Shown here piece after piece: positions 16,253-25,996 of a DNA stretch of 64,000 nucleotides. Position numbers and translations under genes: made by a program. A model generated the notes under the pieces. That model saw only the letters and a program-made list of their open reading frames with translations. It made no database searches and was not told the DNA's origin. How positions within the stretch are numbered: the stretch's first letter is position 1; every line of letters begins with the position of its first letter. The stretch comes from Candidatus Nomurabacteria bacterium. Lineage in GTDB: Bacteria; Patescibacteriota; Saccharimonadia; Saccharimonadales; UBA7683. The stretch covers positions 1 to 64,000 of the forward strand of contig JACKGS010000002.1 of the NCBI GenBank assembly GCA_020631865.1, in the 5' to 3' direction.

Positions 16253-18814
16253 ATGAATACGGATTTGTTAACGCATAAGATGATTGAGGCACTGCAGAGT
16301 GCGGTTTCTTTAGCTCGTGAGAACCAAAATTTGGAGCTTTCCCAGTGGCATCTTCTCAAGGCATTGCTTGAGCAGGCTGATACTACTTTTAATATTTTGA
16401 TTGACCAGGCTGGGGTGCGTGATGAGGTGGCCAGGATTGTAGATAATGGTCTGGATTCTGTGGCTAAGAGTAACTCTGACGTTTCTAGTGTTGATATTCG
16501 CCCAAATCGTGAGTTCATTAAACTCATTGAACGGGCTGAAAAAGAGGTCAAAAGTTTAGGTGATACGCACGTTAGTACAGAACATATACTGTTGGCGGCG
16601 GTAGAGCAAAAGTTCATTAGTTTAGATTATGATGTATTAAAAAATAATGTCGAACAGGCCAGAGGAGGGCAAAAGGTTATGGATCAATCTCCTGAAAGCA
16701 AGCAAAATGTTTTAGAGAAATATGGTCAGGATTTTACCGAGCTAGCTAAAAGTGGCAAGCTAGATCCGGTAATTGGGCGTGATGAAGAAATTCGCCGTGT
16801 GATGCAGGTGCTTTCTCGCCGTACTAAAAATAATCCAGTATTAATTGGTGAACCTGGTGTTGGTAAAACGGCAATTGCCGAGGGCTTGGCGCAGCGAATT
16901 GTTAATGGTGATGTACCGAGTAGCCTGAAGAATAAGAAGTTGATAGAACTTAGTATTGGCAGTCTGCTGGCGGGTGCAAAGTATCGTGGTGAGTTTGAAG
17001 AACGTTTTAAGGCGGTGATTGATGAGGTAGAAAAATCAGATGGCCAGATTATTCTATTTGTTGATGAATTACATACGATCGTAGGAGCTGGTAAAGGAGA
17101 GGGTTCGGTCGATGCGGGTAATATGATAAAACCAAGTTTGGCGCGCGGTAAAATGCATTTGATTGGCGCGACGACGTTGGATGAATATCGGCAGTATGTT
17201 GAGAAAGATGCGGCCTTAGAGCGACGTTTTCAGCCAGTCTATGTTGATGAGCCAAGCGTGGAAGATTCTATTGCAATTCTGCGCGGTTTGCAGGAAAAAT
17301 ACGAAATTCATCATGGCGTAAAAATTACTGATGATGCCTTAATTTCTGCAGCACGGTTGAGCGACCGCTATATTGCTGACAGGTTTCTACCAGATAAAGC
17401 CGTAGATTTAATAGATGAAGCAACCTCTGCGCTTAAGATTGAGATAGAAAGTATGCCAACCGAGCTTGATAGGGCTAAGCGTAAGCAAATGCAGCTAGAA
17501 ATTGAACTTACAACGCTTAAAAAAGATAAAAGTGATTCTGCTAAGGATCGCAAAAAAGAGCTTGAACAACAAATTGCTGATTTGAAAGAATCTTCTAGTG
17601 GGCTAGAGGCACAGTGGAATCATGAAAAGCAGTTGATAGAAAACTTGAACCAAGCTAGCGAGAATTTGGATCGCTTTAAATCTGAACTAGAAAGTGCTCA
17701 GCGTGAAGCTGATTTAGCAAAAGCCGGAGAATTACAATATAGCAAAATACCAGAGGCTGAAGACGCTATTATGAAAGCAAAAGATGAGCTAGAAAAACTT
17801 GATGGCGATAAGAGACTTCTGAAAGAAGAGGTTACAAGCGAAGATATTGCTCGCGTAGTGGCGCGCTGGACGGGTATCCCAGTTTCACGTTTAATGGAAA
17901 GTGAATCTCAAAAGTTAATTAACCTAGAGTCTGAGCTTGAAAAACGAGTCATAGGTCAAGATAAGGCAGTAAAAGCTGTAGCTAATGCTATTCGTAGATC
18001 TCGTGCCGGTATTGCTGATGAAGGTCGTCCAATAGGCTCATTTTTATTCTTAGGTCCAACTGGTGTTGGTAAAACTGAAACAGCCAAAGCTCTGGCTGAA
18101 CAATTATTTGATGATGAAGACGCTATTGTTCGCATAGATATGAGTGAGTACATGGAGCAGCATGCCGTGGCACGTTTGATTGGCTCGCCTCCTGGCTATG
18201 TAGGATATGAGCAGGGTGGTCAATTAACCGAGGCCGTACGTCGTCGACCATACGCAGTAGTGTTATTTGATGAGGTAGAAAAAGCTCATCCCGATGTATT
18301 TAATAGCTTACTTCAAATACTTGATGATGGTCGTTTAACGGATGGACAAGGTAGAACTGTTAACTTCACGAATACAATAATTATTCTTACTAGCAACTTA
18401 GGTTCTGATCTTATTCTAGAAAATAAACCAGAAGATGACGAGACATTAGAGACAAAGCTTCAAGACCGTCTAAGAACCCAATTCCGCCCAGAATTTTTAA
18501 ATCGAATTGATGACATTGTAGTGTTCAATCGTCTAAGCGAAAACTTAATGAACAAAATTGTTGATGTACAATTAGAGCGAGTGATTAAACATCTAAAAAT
18601 GAATAAAAATATTACCCTCAGTATAGATGAAAGTGTTAAAAAACACTTGGCGGAAGTTGGTTACGACCCAAACTTCGGAGCCCGCCCATTAAAACGGCTC
18701 ATTCAAACCGATCTTCTAGACCCGCTCGCCTTAGAAATTATTGAAGGCAACATACAAGAAGGCCAAGAGGTTAATGCTACTACTCATAATCATAAAGTAG
18801 AATTTGCGAAATAG
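16253..18814 (+). CDS. clpB: ATP-dependent disaggregase ClpB
   Basis: Hsp100 unfoldase that rescues aggregated protein with DnaK. ATG 16253 gives 853 residues; a GTG two codons upstream is excluded because it lies too close to the -10. Domains: Clp N-terminal repeats (1-145), AAA1 with Walker A GEPGVGKT near residue 199, the coiled-coil middle domain (about 400-520, rich in Lys, Glu and Leu), AAA2 with GPTGVGKT near residue 601 and [12 protein letters not shown], and the C-terminal small domain ([12 protein letters not shown]). The middle domain separates it from ClpA and ClpC. Regulated through CIRCE, so by HrcA. Confidence 0.97.
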   Translation: MNTDLLTHKMIEALQSAVSLARENQNLELSQWHLLKALLEQADTTFNILIDQAGVRDEVARIVDNGLDSVAKSNSDVSSVDIRPNREFIKLIERAEKEVKSLGDTHVSTEHILLAAVEQKFISLDYDVLKNNVEQARGGQKVMDQSPESKQNVLEKYGQDFTELAKSGKLDPVIGRDEEIRRVMQVLSRRTKNNPVLIGEPGVGKTAIAEGLAQRIVNGDVPSSLKNKKLIELSIGSLLAGAKYRGEFEERFKAVIDEVEKSDGQIILFVDELHTIVGAGKGEGSVDAGNMIKPSLARGKMHLIGATTLDEYRQYVEKDAALERRFQPVYVDEPSVEDSIAILRGLQEKYEIHHGVKITDDALISAARLSDRYIADRFLPDKAVDLIDEATSALKIEIESMPTELDRAKRKQMQLEIELTTLKKDKSDSAKDRKKELEQQIADLKESSSGLEAQWNHEKQLIENLNQASENLDRFKSELESAQREADLAKAGELQYSKIPEAEDAIMKAKDELEKLDGDKRLLKEEVTSEDIARVVARWTGIPVSRLMESESQKLINLESELEKRVIGQDKAVKAVANAIRRSRAGIADEGRPIGSFLFLGPTGVGKTETAKALAEQLFDDEDAIVRIDMSEYMEQHAVARLIGSPPGYVGYEQGGQLTEAVRRRPYAVVLFDEVEKAHPDVFNSLLQILDDGRLTDGQGRTVNFTNTIIILTSNLGSDLILENKPEDDETLETKLQDRLRTQFRPEFLNRIDDIVVFNRLSENLMNKIVDVQLERVIKHLKMNKNITLSIDESVKKHLAEVGYDPNFGARPLKRLIQTDLLDPLALEIIEGNIQEGQEVNATTHNHKVEFAK

Positions 18815-18825
18815 TATTTGACAAC

Positions 18826-18834
18826 TGGTATAAT
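18826..18834 (+). promoter_or_regulatory. Extended -10 box TGG-TATAAT
   Basis: TATAAT at 18829-18834 with TGG before it, 17 bases upstream of ATG 18852; a nearby TTGACA is too close to serve as its -35. The leader would be about 10 bases. Confidence 0.5.
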
Positions 18835-18851
18835 GACTCTATAGAAGAGTT

Positions 18852-19691
18852 ATGTCAGATTTTATAAAAGTAGCTATGGCTTATGTTAGACAACCGTGGC
18901 GATTGGTGGTGCCGTTAAAGCGGGTTGCATTATTTTTGTTGCTACTAGGTGTGGCATTCACCGCTTATTATTGGTCTGTTAAAAATCTACGCTTTGGTGA
19001 CCATCTGATTATAAGCTTATTGATAGTGTGGGTTGCGACTGCCTATTATTTACTACCACGTGTACATAGGTTTTTAAGTAATATTTATTTACCAAATTAC
19101 TTTATTGGCCGAGCCCGTACGGCCGATGGATTATTGGCCGACCCAGTTAATCTCTCACTTAGGGGTAGTAAAAAACAATTGGTTGAGGCAATGCATAAAG
19201 CCGGTTGGCAAGAGGCGGATCCTATCACTTTTAAATCTGCTTGGCGAATAATTACTGCTACCCTGCGTCGCCAAAGCTACCCAAGCGCGCCTGTGAATGA
19301 TCTTTTTGTATTTGGTAAAAAACAGGATTTAGCTTTTCAGAAAGAGGTAGACGGTAACCCTGCAAAACGCCATCACGTTAGATTCTGGAAGGTTGAGAAA
19401 GATGTATATCTACCTGGTGGCTATGATGTTGACTGGGTAGCGGCAGCTACTTACGACGACTCGGTTGGTTTTTCGATATTTACATTGCAGATTACACACA
19501 GTATTGATGGTGATGTTGATGCCGAGCGAGACTTTCTAGTAGATACATTAAAAAAAGCTCGAAGAACTAAAACGATACAGAGAATAGAGTACTTCTTTCC
19601 AGAGTATACACACAGAAACGGAGGGGGACATTCGTACTTTACTGATGGATCGATGGTGATAGCGGACCTCAAGAAAGGCTGGTTTAAATGA
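18852..19691 (+). CDS. Membrane protein with LssY-like C-terminal domain
   Basis: 279 residues. Two transmembrane helices (about 20-42 and 50-70) precede a soluble domain that resembles the LssY C-terminal domain: LSLRGSKKQLVEAMHKAGW, then PVNDLFVFGKKQDLAFQKE, HHVRFWKV, VWVAAATYD-like and ITHSIDGDVDAERDFLV. Function of this domain is not known; in other bacteria it is found beside PAP2 phosphatases. Its stop overlaps the holA start by four bases (ATGA), so the two are coupled. Confidence 0.7.
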   Translation: MSDFIKVAMAYVRQPWRLVVPLKRVALFLLLLGVAFTAYYWSVKNLRFGDHLIISLLIVWVATAYYLLPRVHRFLSNIYLPNYFIGRARTADGLLADPVNLSLRGSKKQLVEAMHKAGWQEADPITFKSAWRIITATLRRQSYPSAPVNDLFVFGKKQDLAFQKEVDGNPAKRHHVRFWKVEKDVYLPGGYDVDWVAAATYDDSVGFSIFTLQITHSIDGDVDAERDFLVDTLKKARRTKTIQRIEYFFPEYTHRNGGGHSYFTDGSMVIADLKKGWFK

Positions 19692-20602
19692 TTAGCGTGT
19701 TGACCGGTACAAATAGCTTTGCAGTTAAACAAGAGCTTCAAAAATTACGAGCGGATTTTATTGCAAAATACGGTGAATCTGGAGTGGAGTATATTTATTC
19801 AGATCAGATTGATGTAGAGCAGTTGAATCTGGCATTAACTAATGTGTCGTTATTTGCTACACATAAATTTGTTGTAATCAAAAATATTAGTAAAGTTCAA
19901 AACCTCGGTGAGCATTTTTTAAAAATTGCATCTCTTATTCCTGAAGAAGTGCAGGTGATCTTGCTTGAAGAGCATATAGATAAAAGAACCGCTTTTTATA
20001 AGGCGCTCAAAAAAGATTTCGATATCATAAATCTCGATACATTATCAGATCAAGAGCTGGCTAAGTGGATTGTCCAGAAAGTTAAAGAAGATGGCGGGTT
20101 AATTACATCATTGAATGCACAAAAATTAATTAGTTTTGTAGGGGCCGATCAGCTGAGTCTGGCTAGCGAAATTCAAAAACTAATTACTTATCAGCCAGAA
20201 ATTACAGAAGTGACAATACAGGAGCTCATTGATAAAAGGCCGGAAGAAACAGTTTTTCAACTACTGGAATCATGTATATCAGGACGAGTCAAACAATCTC
20301 TAGAGTTGTTGAATGGTTTAGAGAAGGCACACGAAGACCCCTATGCAATAGCAAATATGATTATTTGGCAAACTCATATACTTTCAGTTGTTGCATCGGC
20401 TGGGAAGTTTTCAGATACAGAGATTTCTAAGCAATCTAAGATAAATCCATACGTTATACAAAAGACAAAAAGACTTACTCATGGACTTTCAGCGGAAAAC
20501 TTAAAGAATATAGTTGACCGGGCTGCGGAGATGGATATTAAACTGAAGACCACTACGATTAATCCGTGGCAAATAATACAAAATACCATCCTTAATTTTT
20601 AA
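19688..20602 (+). CDS. holA: DNA polymerase III delta subunit
   Basis: 304 residues, clamp-loader subunit that opens the sliding clamp. N-terminal domain starts ISVLTGTNSFAVKQEL (degenerate P-loop-like), with KFVVIKNISKV and VQVILLEEHIDKRTAFYK; the clamp-binding region follows; the third domain contains PEETVFQLLESCISG and the C-terminal collar NPYVIQKTKRLTHG. Length and layout fit HolA. Coupled to the LssY-like gene by a 4-base overlap; its end is also a hairpin shared with the convergent rpsT. Confidence 0.88.
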   Translation: MISVLTGTNSFAVKQELQKLRADFIAKYGESGVEYIYSDQIDVEQLNLALTNVSLFATHKFVVIKNISKVQNLGEHFLKIASLIPEEVQVILLEEHIDKRTAFYKALKKDFDIINLDTLSDQELAKWIVQKVKEDGGLITSLNAQKLISFVGADQLSLASEIQKLITYQPEITEVTIQELIDKRPEETVFQLLESCISGRVKQSLELLNGLEKAHEDPYAIANMIIWQTHILSVVASAGKFSDTEISKQSKINPYVIQKTKRLTHGLSAENLKNIVDRAAEMDIKLKTTTINPWQIIQNTILNF

Positions 20603-20606
20603 GGAT
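20588..20606. terminator. AT-rich hairpin between holA and rpsT
   Basis: ATCCTTAA (20588-20595), loop TTT, TTAAGGAT (20599-20606): a perfect 8-base-pair stem covering the holA stop. The convergent rpsT ends 43 bases further on. No long T run on either strand, so efficiency is uncertain. Confidence 0.4.
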
Positions 20607-20648
20607 TAAGTTAATTCGGTAAAAAACTAACAATTATGTAGATATCGA

Positions 20649-21035
20649 CTATTTAGTTGTAGCGGTTTTTTTAGCAGGGCTCTTTTTTGCAACTGGTTTT
20701 TTTGTAGCAGTCTTTGCCGGAGTTTTTTTAGCAGGGGTAGCCGGCTTAGCCTTGGTGCTTGCGGTTGGTTTTGCGCCAATGGCCTTAACCTTAGCTGTGA
20801 GCTGACTCATTTTTCTAGCAGCAGTATTCTTCTTGAGAATGTTCTTTTTCACGGCTTTGTCTAATTCAGCCTGAACTTTCTTGAGTGATTCTGATGCCTT
20901 CTTGGTGTCTTTAGCTTGAATATGAGAGTTCAAAATTTTAATTTCACCCCTAAACGAACGTTTTGTTTGCTGATTACGAAGCTTACGCTTGGCGGTTTGG
21001 CGCATTCTTTTGATTGCTGACTTGATGATTGGCAT
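20649..21035 (-). CDS. rpsT: 30S ribosomal protein S20 with long basic tail
   Basis: Residues 1-88 are S20: SAIKRMRQTAKRKLRNQQ, then KASESLKKVQAELDKAVKKNILKKNTAARKMSQL. It binds 16S rRNA early in 30S assembly. Total length is 128, about 40 longer than usual; the extra tail is a low-complexity run of Ala, Lys, Pro and Thr (AKPATPAKKTPAKTATKK), histone H1-like. GGAGAA lies 12 bases upstream of the ATG. Such tails occur on ribosomal proteins of some reduced genomes; a role in rRNA contact is a guess. Confidence 0.92.
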   Translation of the reverse strand: MPIIKSAIKRMRQTAKRKLRNQQTKRSFRGEIKILNSHIQAKDTKKASESLKKVQAELDKAVKKNILKKNTAARKMSQLTAKVKAIGAKPTASTKAKPATPAKKTPAKTATKKPVAKKSPAKKTATTK

Positions 21036-21142
21036 CTTAAATTATTCTCCTTTGCCCTGGTTAAAACAGGCTATTTAACAAATTATATATGTCAAGGGAC
21101 AAGTATACCTTAAACAGATGTAAACGTAAAGGTCTATTATTG

Positions 21143-21170
21143 TTGACAAGGCCGTCCTATAGGTTATAAT
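21143..21170 (+). promoter_or_regulatory. Sigma-70 promoter of the DHH-like gene
   Basis: TTGACA (21143-21148), 16-base spacer, TATAAT (21165-21170). The leader to ATG 21210 is about 32 bases, A-rich, with no evident ribosome binding site. Confidence 0.65.
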
Positions 21171-21209
21171 GCTAGTGTATATTAACTAAAATCAAAATAT
21201 AAGTAAAAA

Positions 21210-23255
21210 ATGGATCAACAAACACCAACTATCCCAGCGCCAGCTATAGAAGACCCGTCTTTGGCGGCTAATTCGGAAGCTGATATTAAGCAGCAGATCG
21301 CGTCTGTACTAAAATCTAAGCAGAATTTTCTCATTACCGTTGGTAAAGATCCTGGTGTCGATGATTTAGCTTCGGCATTGGCATTGGCATTAGTTCTGAA
21401 TAAATTAAATAAGCATGTAACCGCACTCTTCAGCGGTAAGGTGCCACAAGCTATGGAGTTTTTAAAGCCCAGCTCGACATTCACAAATAGTGTCGATAGC
21501 TTGCGTGATTTCATTATTGCACTCGATAAGGAAAAGGCAGACAAGCTAAGCTATAAGGTTGAAGAGGATGTTGTCAAAATTCGAGTCACACCTTACAAAA
21601 CAGTCATTACTAAAGATGATTTGACTTTTAGCCAGGGAGACCTTAATGTTGATGCCGTGATTGCACTTGGTGTGTCCGTGCAGGCAGATTTAGATGTAGC
21701 GATGTCATCACACGGCAAGGTCTTGCATGATGCCAGCATCATCTCTATAAATACTAAATCTAAGGGTGATCTCGGATCTATTAATTGGTTTGACGATTCC
21801 GTGAGCTCCGTATCAGAGCTTTTGGTAGGATTGGTAGCTCAGCTTGGTGAGGATTTGCTTGACGAACAGAGTAGTACAGCTTTATTAACCGGTATCGTGG
21901 CGGAAACTAATCGCTTCTCTAACGAGAAGACATCTCCTCAGGTGATGACAATATCTGCACAGCTGATGGCTGCGGGTGCAAGTCAGCAGTTGGTTGCTAG
22001 TAATCTTAGGCAAGAGGGTATGATTTCTGAGAGTATTCGTAACAATAAGTCCACCGATTCGGATGGCGGGGAAGTAGTTTTAAGTCATGGAATAAAAAAT
22101 GATACAAAAAAACCTACAGAGACTGTGAAAGATAAGTCTTTTGCTAAATTAACCCCAAAGAATTTTGACACCAGCAACTCTAATATTTCCAAGAAGAGTG
22201 GCACAAAAGAGTCTGAAGAAAATAAATTCTCTACACAAAAGATTGAAAAAGTTATCATGCCTCCAGTTGCACCAAAGACGGAATTCAATGAGCCAGTAGT
22301 TGCAAAAGAGCCGTTGATAGAGCCGATTAAGACAGATGTATCAGCGCCAAAAGAGGCTAATGCACTTCCGGAATTGCCAAAAATCCATGATACAAAGCTG
22401 AGCCCAGATACGCCTGGTTCGATCGAGGGAGGTATGCCCGTGGTAGATCCTGTGATTACACCAGATCTTCCTGAGGTCAGTAGCTTTGGGTCTCATCCAG
22501 TAACCGAGCCACCAGTCTTTGGAGGTGCATTGAATTCCACAAGCTTACAAGACGAACAAAATAAACAAAATACTCCTAACGAAGCTCCAATATCACTTGA
22601 ACATCAGGCCGCGAATCATGACCAATCCCAGGCCGTGGATGATGCGAGAAGGGCGCTCGAGGATGCATTGGGTGGTGCTCCGGATATCGAAGCTGGCCAG
22701 GCGCCGGTTATGAGTAATTCACTTGGTGAAACAAATACTCAGGCAAGTATTGAAGCTCCTGTAGCTATGGATGTTGGTGTTCCTGTTGCAACTCCAGTGT
22801 TGCCACCGATTCAACAGTCACAAGTAAGTCCACCGCTGCCACAAGCTATGCCTGCAATGCCTTCCTTTGGTGGCGAGCAGCCAGGACGGTCTTTCTCTGG
22901 CCCGTCATTGCCACCGTTGCCACCAGTTTCTCCACATCTTACAGCTCCTTCAGTCGCTGCTGGGGGTCTTCCGCCACTACCTCCAATGCCAACTATCCCA
23001 GGTCAGGATATGGGAGCTTCGATGCCCGCAATGCCTCAAGTTACGCCTGATTTTATGACAAATATGAGTACAGTCGAGCATGGTTCTGAGTTTGATCAAA
23101 GTATAGCTGATGCTAATCAGCAAAGGCTTACCAACAGAGAAGATAAACTTCAAGAAATTTCGCAGCAATATGATGCTGCGGTAGTAAAGAATCAAGAAAT
23201 TCAATCTCAATCGACAGTCGATGATCACTCGACCTTCCCACTCCCACCACAATAG
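21210..23255 (+). CDS. DHH-phosphoesterase-like protein with long Pro-rich tail
   Basis: 681 residues. The first 270 or so resemble the DHH fold of nanoRNase/pAp phosphatases: LITVGKDPGVDDLASALALALVLN at the N terminus (in place of DxDAxGS), VDAVIALG, an IISINTK strand, then the second part ALLTGIVAETNRFSNEKTSPQ. The DHH motif itself (DHHxSN) is absent and other catalytic acids are altered, so it is probably not an active phosphoesterase. Residues 280-681 are low complexity: Lys/Ser/Glu then Pro, Met and Gln-rich (PSLPPLPPVSPHL). No signal peptide. Possibly a scaffold; function unknown. Confidence 0.6.
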   Translation: MDQQTPTIPAPAIEDPSLAANSEADIKQQIASVLKSKQNFLITVGKDPGVDDLASALALALVLNKLNKHVTALFSGKVPQAMEFLKPSSTFTNSVDSLRDFIIALDKEKADKLSYKVEEDVVKIRVTPYKTVITKDDLTFSQGDLNVDAVIALGVSVQADLDVAMSSHGKVLHDASIISINTKSKGDLGSINWFDDSVSSVSELLVGLVAQLGEDLLDEQSSTALLTGIVAETNRFSNEKTSPQVMTISAQLMAAGASQQLVASNLRQEGMISESIRNNKSTDSDGGEVVLSHGIKNDTKKPTETVKDKSFAKLTPKNFDTSNSNISKKSGTKESEENKFSTQKIEKVIMPPVAPKTEFNEPVVAKEPLIEPIKTDVSAPKEANALPELPKIHDTKLSPDTPGSIEGGMPVVDPVITPDLPEVSSFGSHPVTEPPVFGGALNSTSLQDEQNKQNTPNEAPISLEHQAANHDQSQAVDDARRALEDALGGAPDIEAGQAPVMSNSLGETNTQASIEAPVAMDVGVPVATPVLPPIQQSQVSPPLPQAMPAMPSFGGEQPGRSFSGPSLPPLPPVSPHLTAPSVAAGGLPPLPPMPTIPGQDMGASMPAMPQVTPDFMTNMSTVEHGSEFDQSIADANQQRLTNREDKLQEISQQYDAAVVKNQEIQSQSTVDDHSTFPLPPQ

Positions 23256-23262
23256 TGTCGTG

Positions 23263-23968
23263 TTAAGCCCTATGGTACCTGAAGTGATCTTTCAGACAAG
23301 CATGTTTGCCGTGATATTCAGACAGTATCGCCTCCATATCTTTACGCTGTGAGTGGTGTGCCTTCATGATGTGTAATTTTTGGTCATAAATATCTGTATA
23401 ATCAAATGTCTCATCAAAATACTCATCCGGTCTACCAGCTGGCATGTAAAGCCAATTAATGTTGGATTTTGGTACTAGCTCTAGGCAGAGGCAGTAGTAT
23501 TTTAAATTTCCAACGCTGATATTTATATTTTCTTGTTGAGATAATTTCAAATATACATGTGTCGTAATGAAGCTCACCGCTATGTGGTCAAGATGGCCCG
23601 AGAGACCCTGATTATCTAGTGTTATGAGATCTAGCTCTATGGACTCAGAGTATTCTGAGGTGGTGTTTTTAATGTGGTCAAATATCTTTTGAGATATCTC
23701 TAGGTACAGATTATTGTCCAGGCCGCCATCGGGGTAGTGTAGTGCTAGGCCTGATTTGGCTCCAATGCGTTTTCGACTTTCTTCCCACTCTTTAAGACGA
23801 ACATTTGCCAAGTCGGATACCTGGTCTGGATTGTTGCCCTGTTCGCCATCGGTAACCACGACTAAGTGAACATCAACATTATTTTGAGCGGCATCATATA
23901 AAGCGATGCCGAAGGTCCAAATGCTTCGTCATCTGGATGAGCAAAATTCCAAACAAAACTTTCTTCAA
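23263..23968 (-). CDS. PIG-L/LmbE-family deacetylase, 5' end frameshifted
   Basis: Zinc-dependent N-acetylglucosaminyl-type deacetylase. The first part, around 23860-23968, reads VLFG, then AHPDDEAFGPS (the metal-binding HPDDE motif), but at least two small deletions break the frame. From 23859 to the stop the frame is clean for 198 residues: VTDGEQGNN, RLKEWEESRKRIGA, HYPDGGLDNN, and LSGHLDHIAVS, which carries the second metal-binding HxDH. The probable start is at about 23968 (TTG as sequenced), 5 bases after a -10 box shared with truB. The damage may be sequence error. Confidence 0.75.
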
Positions 23969-23973
23969 CTTTT

Positions 23974-23981
23974 AGTATACT
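23974..23981. promoter_or_regulatory. Shared palindromic -10 box (AGTATACT) between divergent genes
   Basis: The octamer reads TATACT on both strands. On plus it ends 7 bases before ATG 23989 (truB); on minus it ends 5 bases before the likely start of the PIG-L gene. One site may therefore fire both ways, making leaderless transcripts in each direction. Confidence 0.5.
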
Positions 23982-23988
23982 AGCACAG

Positions 23989-24773
23989 ATGAATAGATAG
24001 ATTTTACTTGATAGATAAGCCAGCCGGTTGGACTAGTTTTGATGTAGTAGCGAAGATTCGTGGCAAGATTCGGAGCAGAATATCTGGCAAAAGGAGAGAA
24101 GCCAACTAAGGACAACTAAAGGTGGGGCATGCTGGAACGCTTGACCTGTTTGCGACAGGTCTACCTATTATTTTGCTCGGTGATCTCACCAAAAAAGCTG
24201 GTGAGTTTTTGAAGCCAGATAAAAACCTATGAGTTTATGGCTAAATTGGGTGAGGTGAGTAGTACGGGGATCCGGAGGGGAGATCTTGGAATATGAAAAA
24301 TGGAAATGGAAAATGGGGTAAGACAGATGACTCTGGACAAAAGATAAATGACAAAAAGACAAGTGTTAGGTAAAGGGGTTGCTGATGTTGAGTCTGGTGA
24401 AGTACCCACAAAAGATGCCGTCCTGAACGTCTTGGAGCGGTTTACGAGCGAAATTACACAAGTTCCGCCACAATATTCAGCTATAAAAATAAACGGCAAG
24501 AGGGCCTATAGATTAGCGCGAGAGGGCAAGAGTTTCGAGATTCCATCTCGAAAGATAACAGTGAGCAGATTACAGATAATGGACTACAATTACCCATACC
24601 TAAAATGTATCTGCGATGTTAGTAGCGGTACCTACATCCGCACCCTAGTTGAAGATATTGGCAAAGCCCTAAATACTGGTGCTTACTGTCAAGAACTCCG
24701 CCGCACTAGAATTGGTAATTACCAGATTGGAAACGCCCAAACCATTGACAAATGTAAATTTGCTATTGTATAG
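23989..24773 (+). pseudogene. truB: tRNA pseudouridine(55) synthase TruB, 5' half frame-disrupted
   Basis: Makes pseudouridine 55 in the T arm of tRNA. From 23989 fragments appear in order: [32 protein letters not shown] (catalytic Asp present; family consensus is GTLDPxATG), [28 protein letters not shown], separated by frame changes and a stop. From 24348 the frame is clean to the TAG: PPQYSAIKINGKRAYRLAREG, then SGTYIRTLVEDIG. Between the two, GGAAAATGG-type simple repeats (24297-24330) are present. Because TruB is nearly universal, sequence error is a serious alternative to gene loss. Confidence 0.7.
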
Positions 24774-24808
24774 TAGTAAAAGAATATAAGGATTAAAATC
24801 AATCATAT

Positions 24809-25859
24809 ATGAACAGCCAAGAATAAACCACTAATTTAGAAGCTCAAAATAATTCGTTATCCCAAAAGTCGGAGATTTATATTGGCGATATTAATGATGC
24901 AGTAATTAAAGTGCAGGAGATTACAGGTTTTGAGATCACGCCTGAATGGTGGTCTGAAATGTTGGTAACGAGGGCGCCACGGAAGACATACTAGACAGGT
25001 TTGACATAGCGATTTGCTGAATTTGTACTGAATCAAGGGTAAGTGATTCCTTAAATTCTGAACATCAAGTAGTAGACCGGTATAAGGCTGAAGTAATCAA
25101 TGAAGCAGAAAAGAGCTGAAGAGTTTGATAGAACAATCTGGAGATGACCAGAGCCTTCAAGATCTGAATTTATTGAAGCGTTAACAGATCATCTTAAAGA
25201 AAAATATTTCTTAGAGGATGATACACAGAAATTAGAATTTGAAAGCACAAGGTATAATCAGATTTTTGAAAAACACCCCGAATCAGAACAGCGTATTGAA
25301 TTCATTCTCCAAGGCGGGCATTGATGTCGTATCGTGTGGTCGTGAGCTGAGTGATCACGAAGCCGCTGTGATACGTAGTGCGATAACAAAAATTTCTGAC
25401 AAAATCGGGACATCCGAGACCGAGAGTCTATTCGGTGGCACAAAATTGTTTGCTGGGGAGAGTCTGATAGATGGGGGCGGACTGGCTTTACCCCGATTTA
25501 ATGCGGTGGTAATTGATTTAGAGAAGATTGGTGTAACTATCAGCCAGATGGAAGACATGCTAAGCGCAACTGGTGACTATAGGGTTGGTGATCAAAGTAG
25601 ATTGGTGGATAGCCCTGAAATATATGAAGCTTCAGAGCTTGGTATTGTTCATGAACTTGGCCATATTTTAGAATATAAAATATATGGTGATGTTGATAAA
25701 GGATTTACCAAATTAGATCAATCTGATGCACCAACTGAGTACGGTTCAAAATCAGCCAGAGAAGATTATGCTGAAAGTTTTATGTATTATATCTACGGGG
25801 GTCATTTAGATTCAGACCGGCTGGGTATAGTAGAAAGTGATATTATGGTGCGGCGCTAG
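24809..25859 (+). pseudogene. Putative zinc metallopeptidase (HELGH), 5' half frame-disrupted
   Basis: From about ATG 24809 parts of a polar, probably helical N-terminal region appear in changing frames (SEIYIGDINDAVIKVQEITG, then a stop). Frames merge near 25310 and the rest is clean: residues of a zincin domain with IVHELGHILEY (HExxH) and, about 40 residues later, EDYAESFMYY, whose Glu would be the third zinc ligand, as in gluzincin-type folds related to anthrax lethal factor and similar toxins. Not a typical housekeeping protease. No signal peptide seen. The break lies in the same noisy stretch as truB. Confidence 0.55.
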
Positions 25860-25984
25860 TGTAACATTAGCTCTTGTAAAACTTTCTAAAAATGAGTTCA
25901 TAGTAAAAATATCTGTTCTGGCGAGGGCGGACCGCACCACTCTCCTTACCAATCTTTGAATATTGTAAAATATGTAAAAAATTG

Positions 25985-25990
25985 TATAAT
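25985..25990 (+). promoter_or_regulatory. -10 box TATAAT of the archaemetzincin-like gene
   Basis: TATAAT ends 6 bases before ATG 25997 (and 3 before ATG 25994). Leaderless layout. Confidence 0.55.
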
Positions 25991-25996
25991 ATAATG

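Noticed and set aside
18818..18823. TTGACA as the -35 for the 18852 gene
   Set aside because: Only 5 bases separate it from TATAAT; the extended TGG-TATAAT explains the promoter without it.
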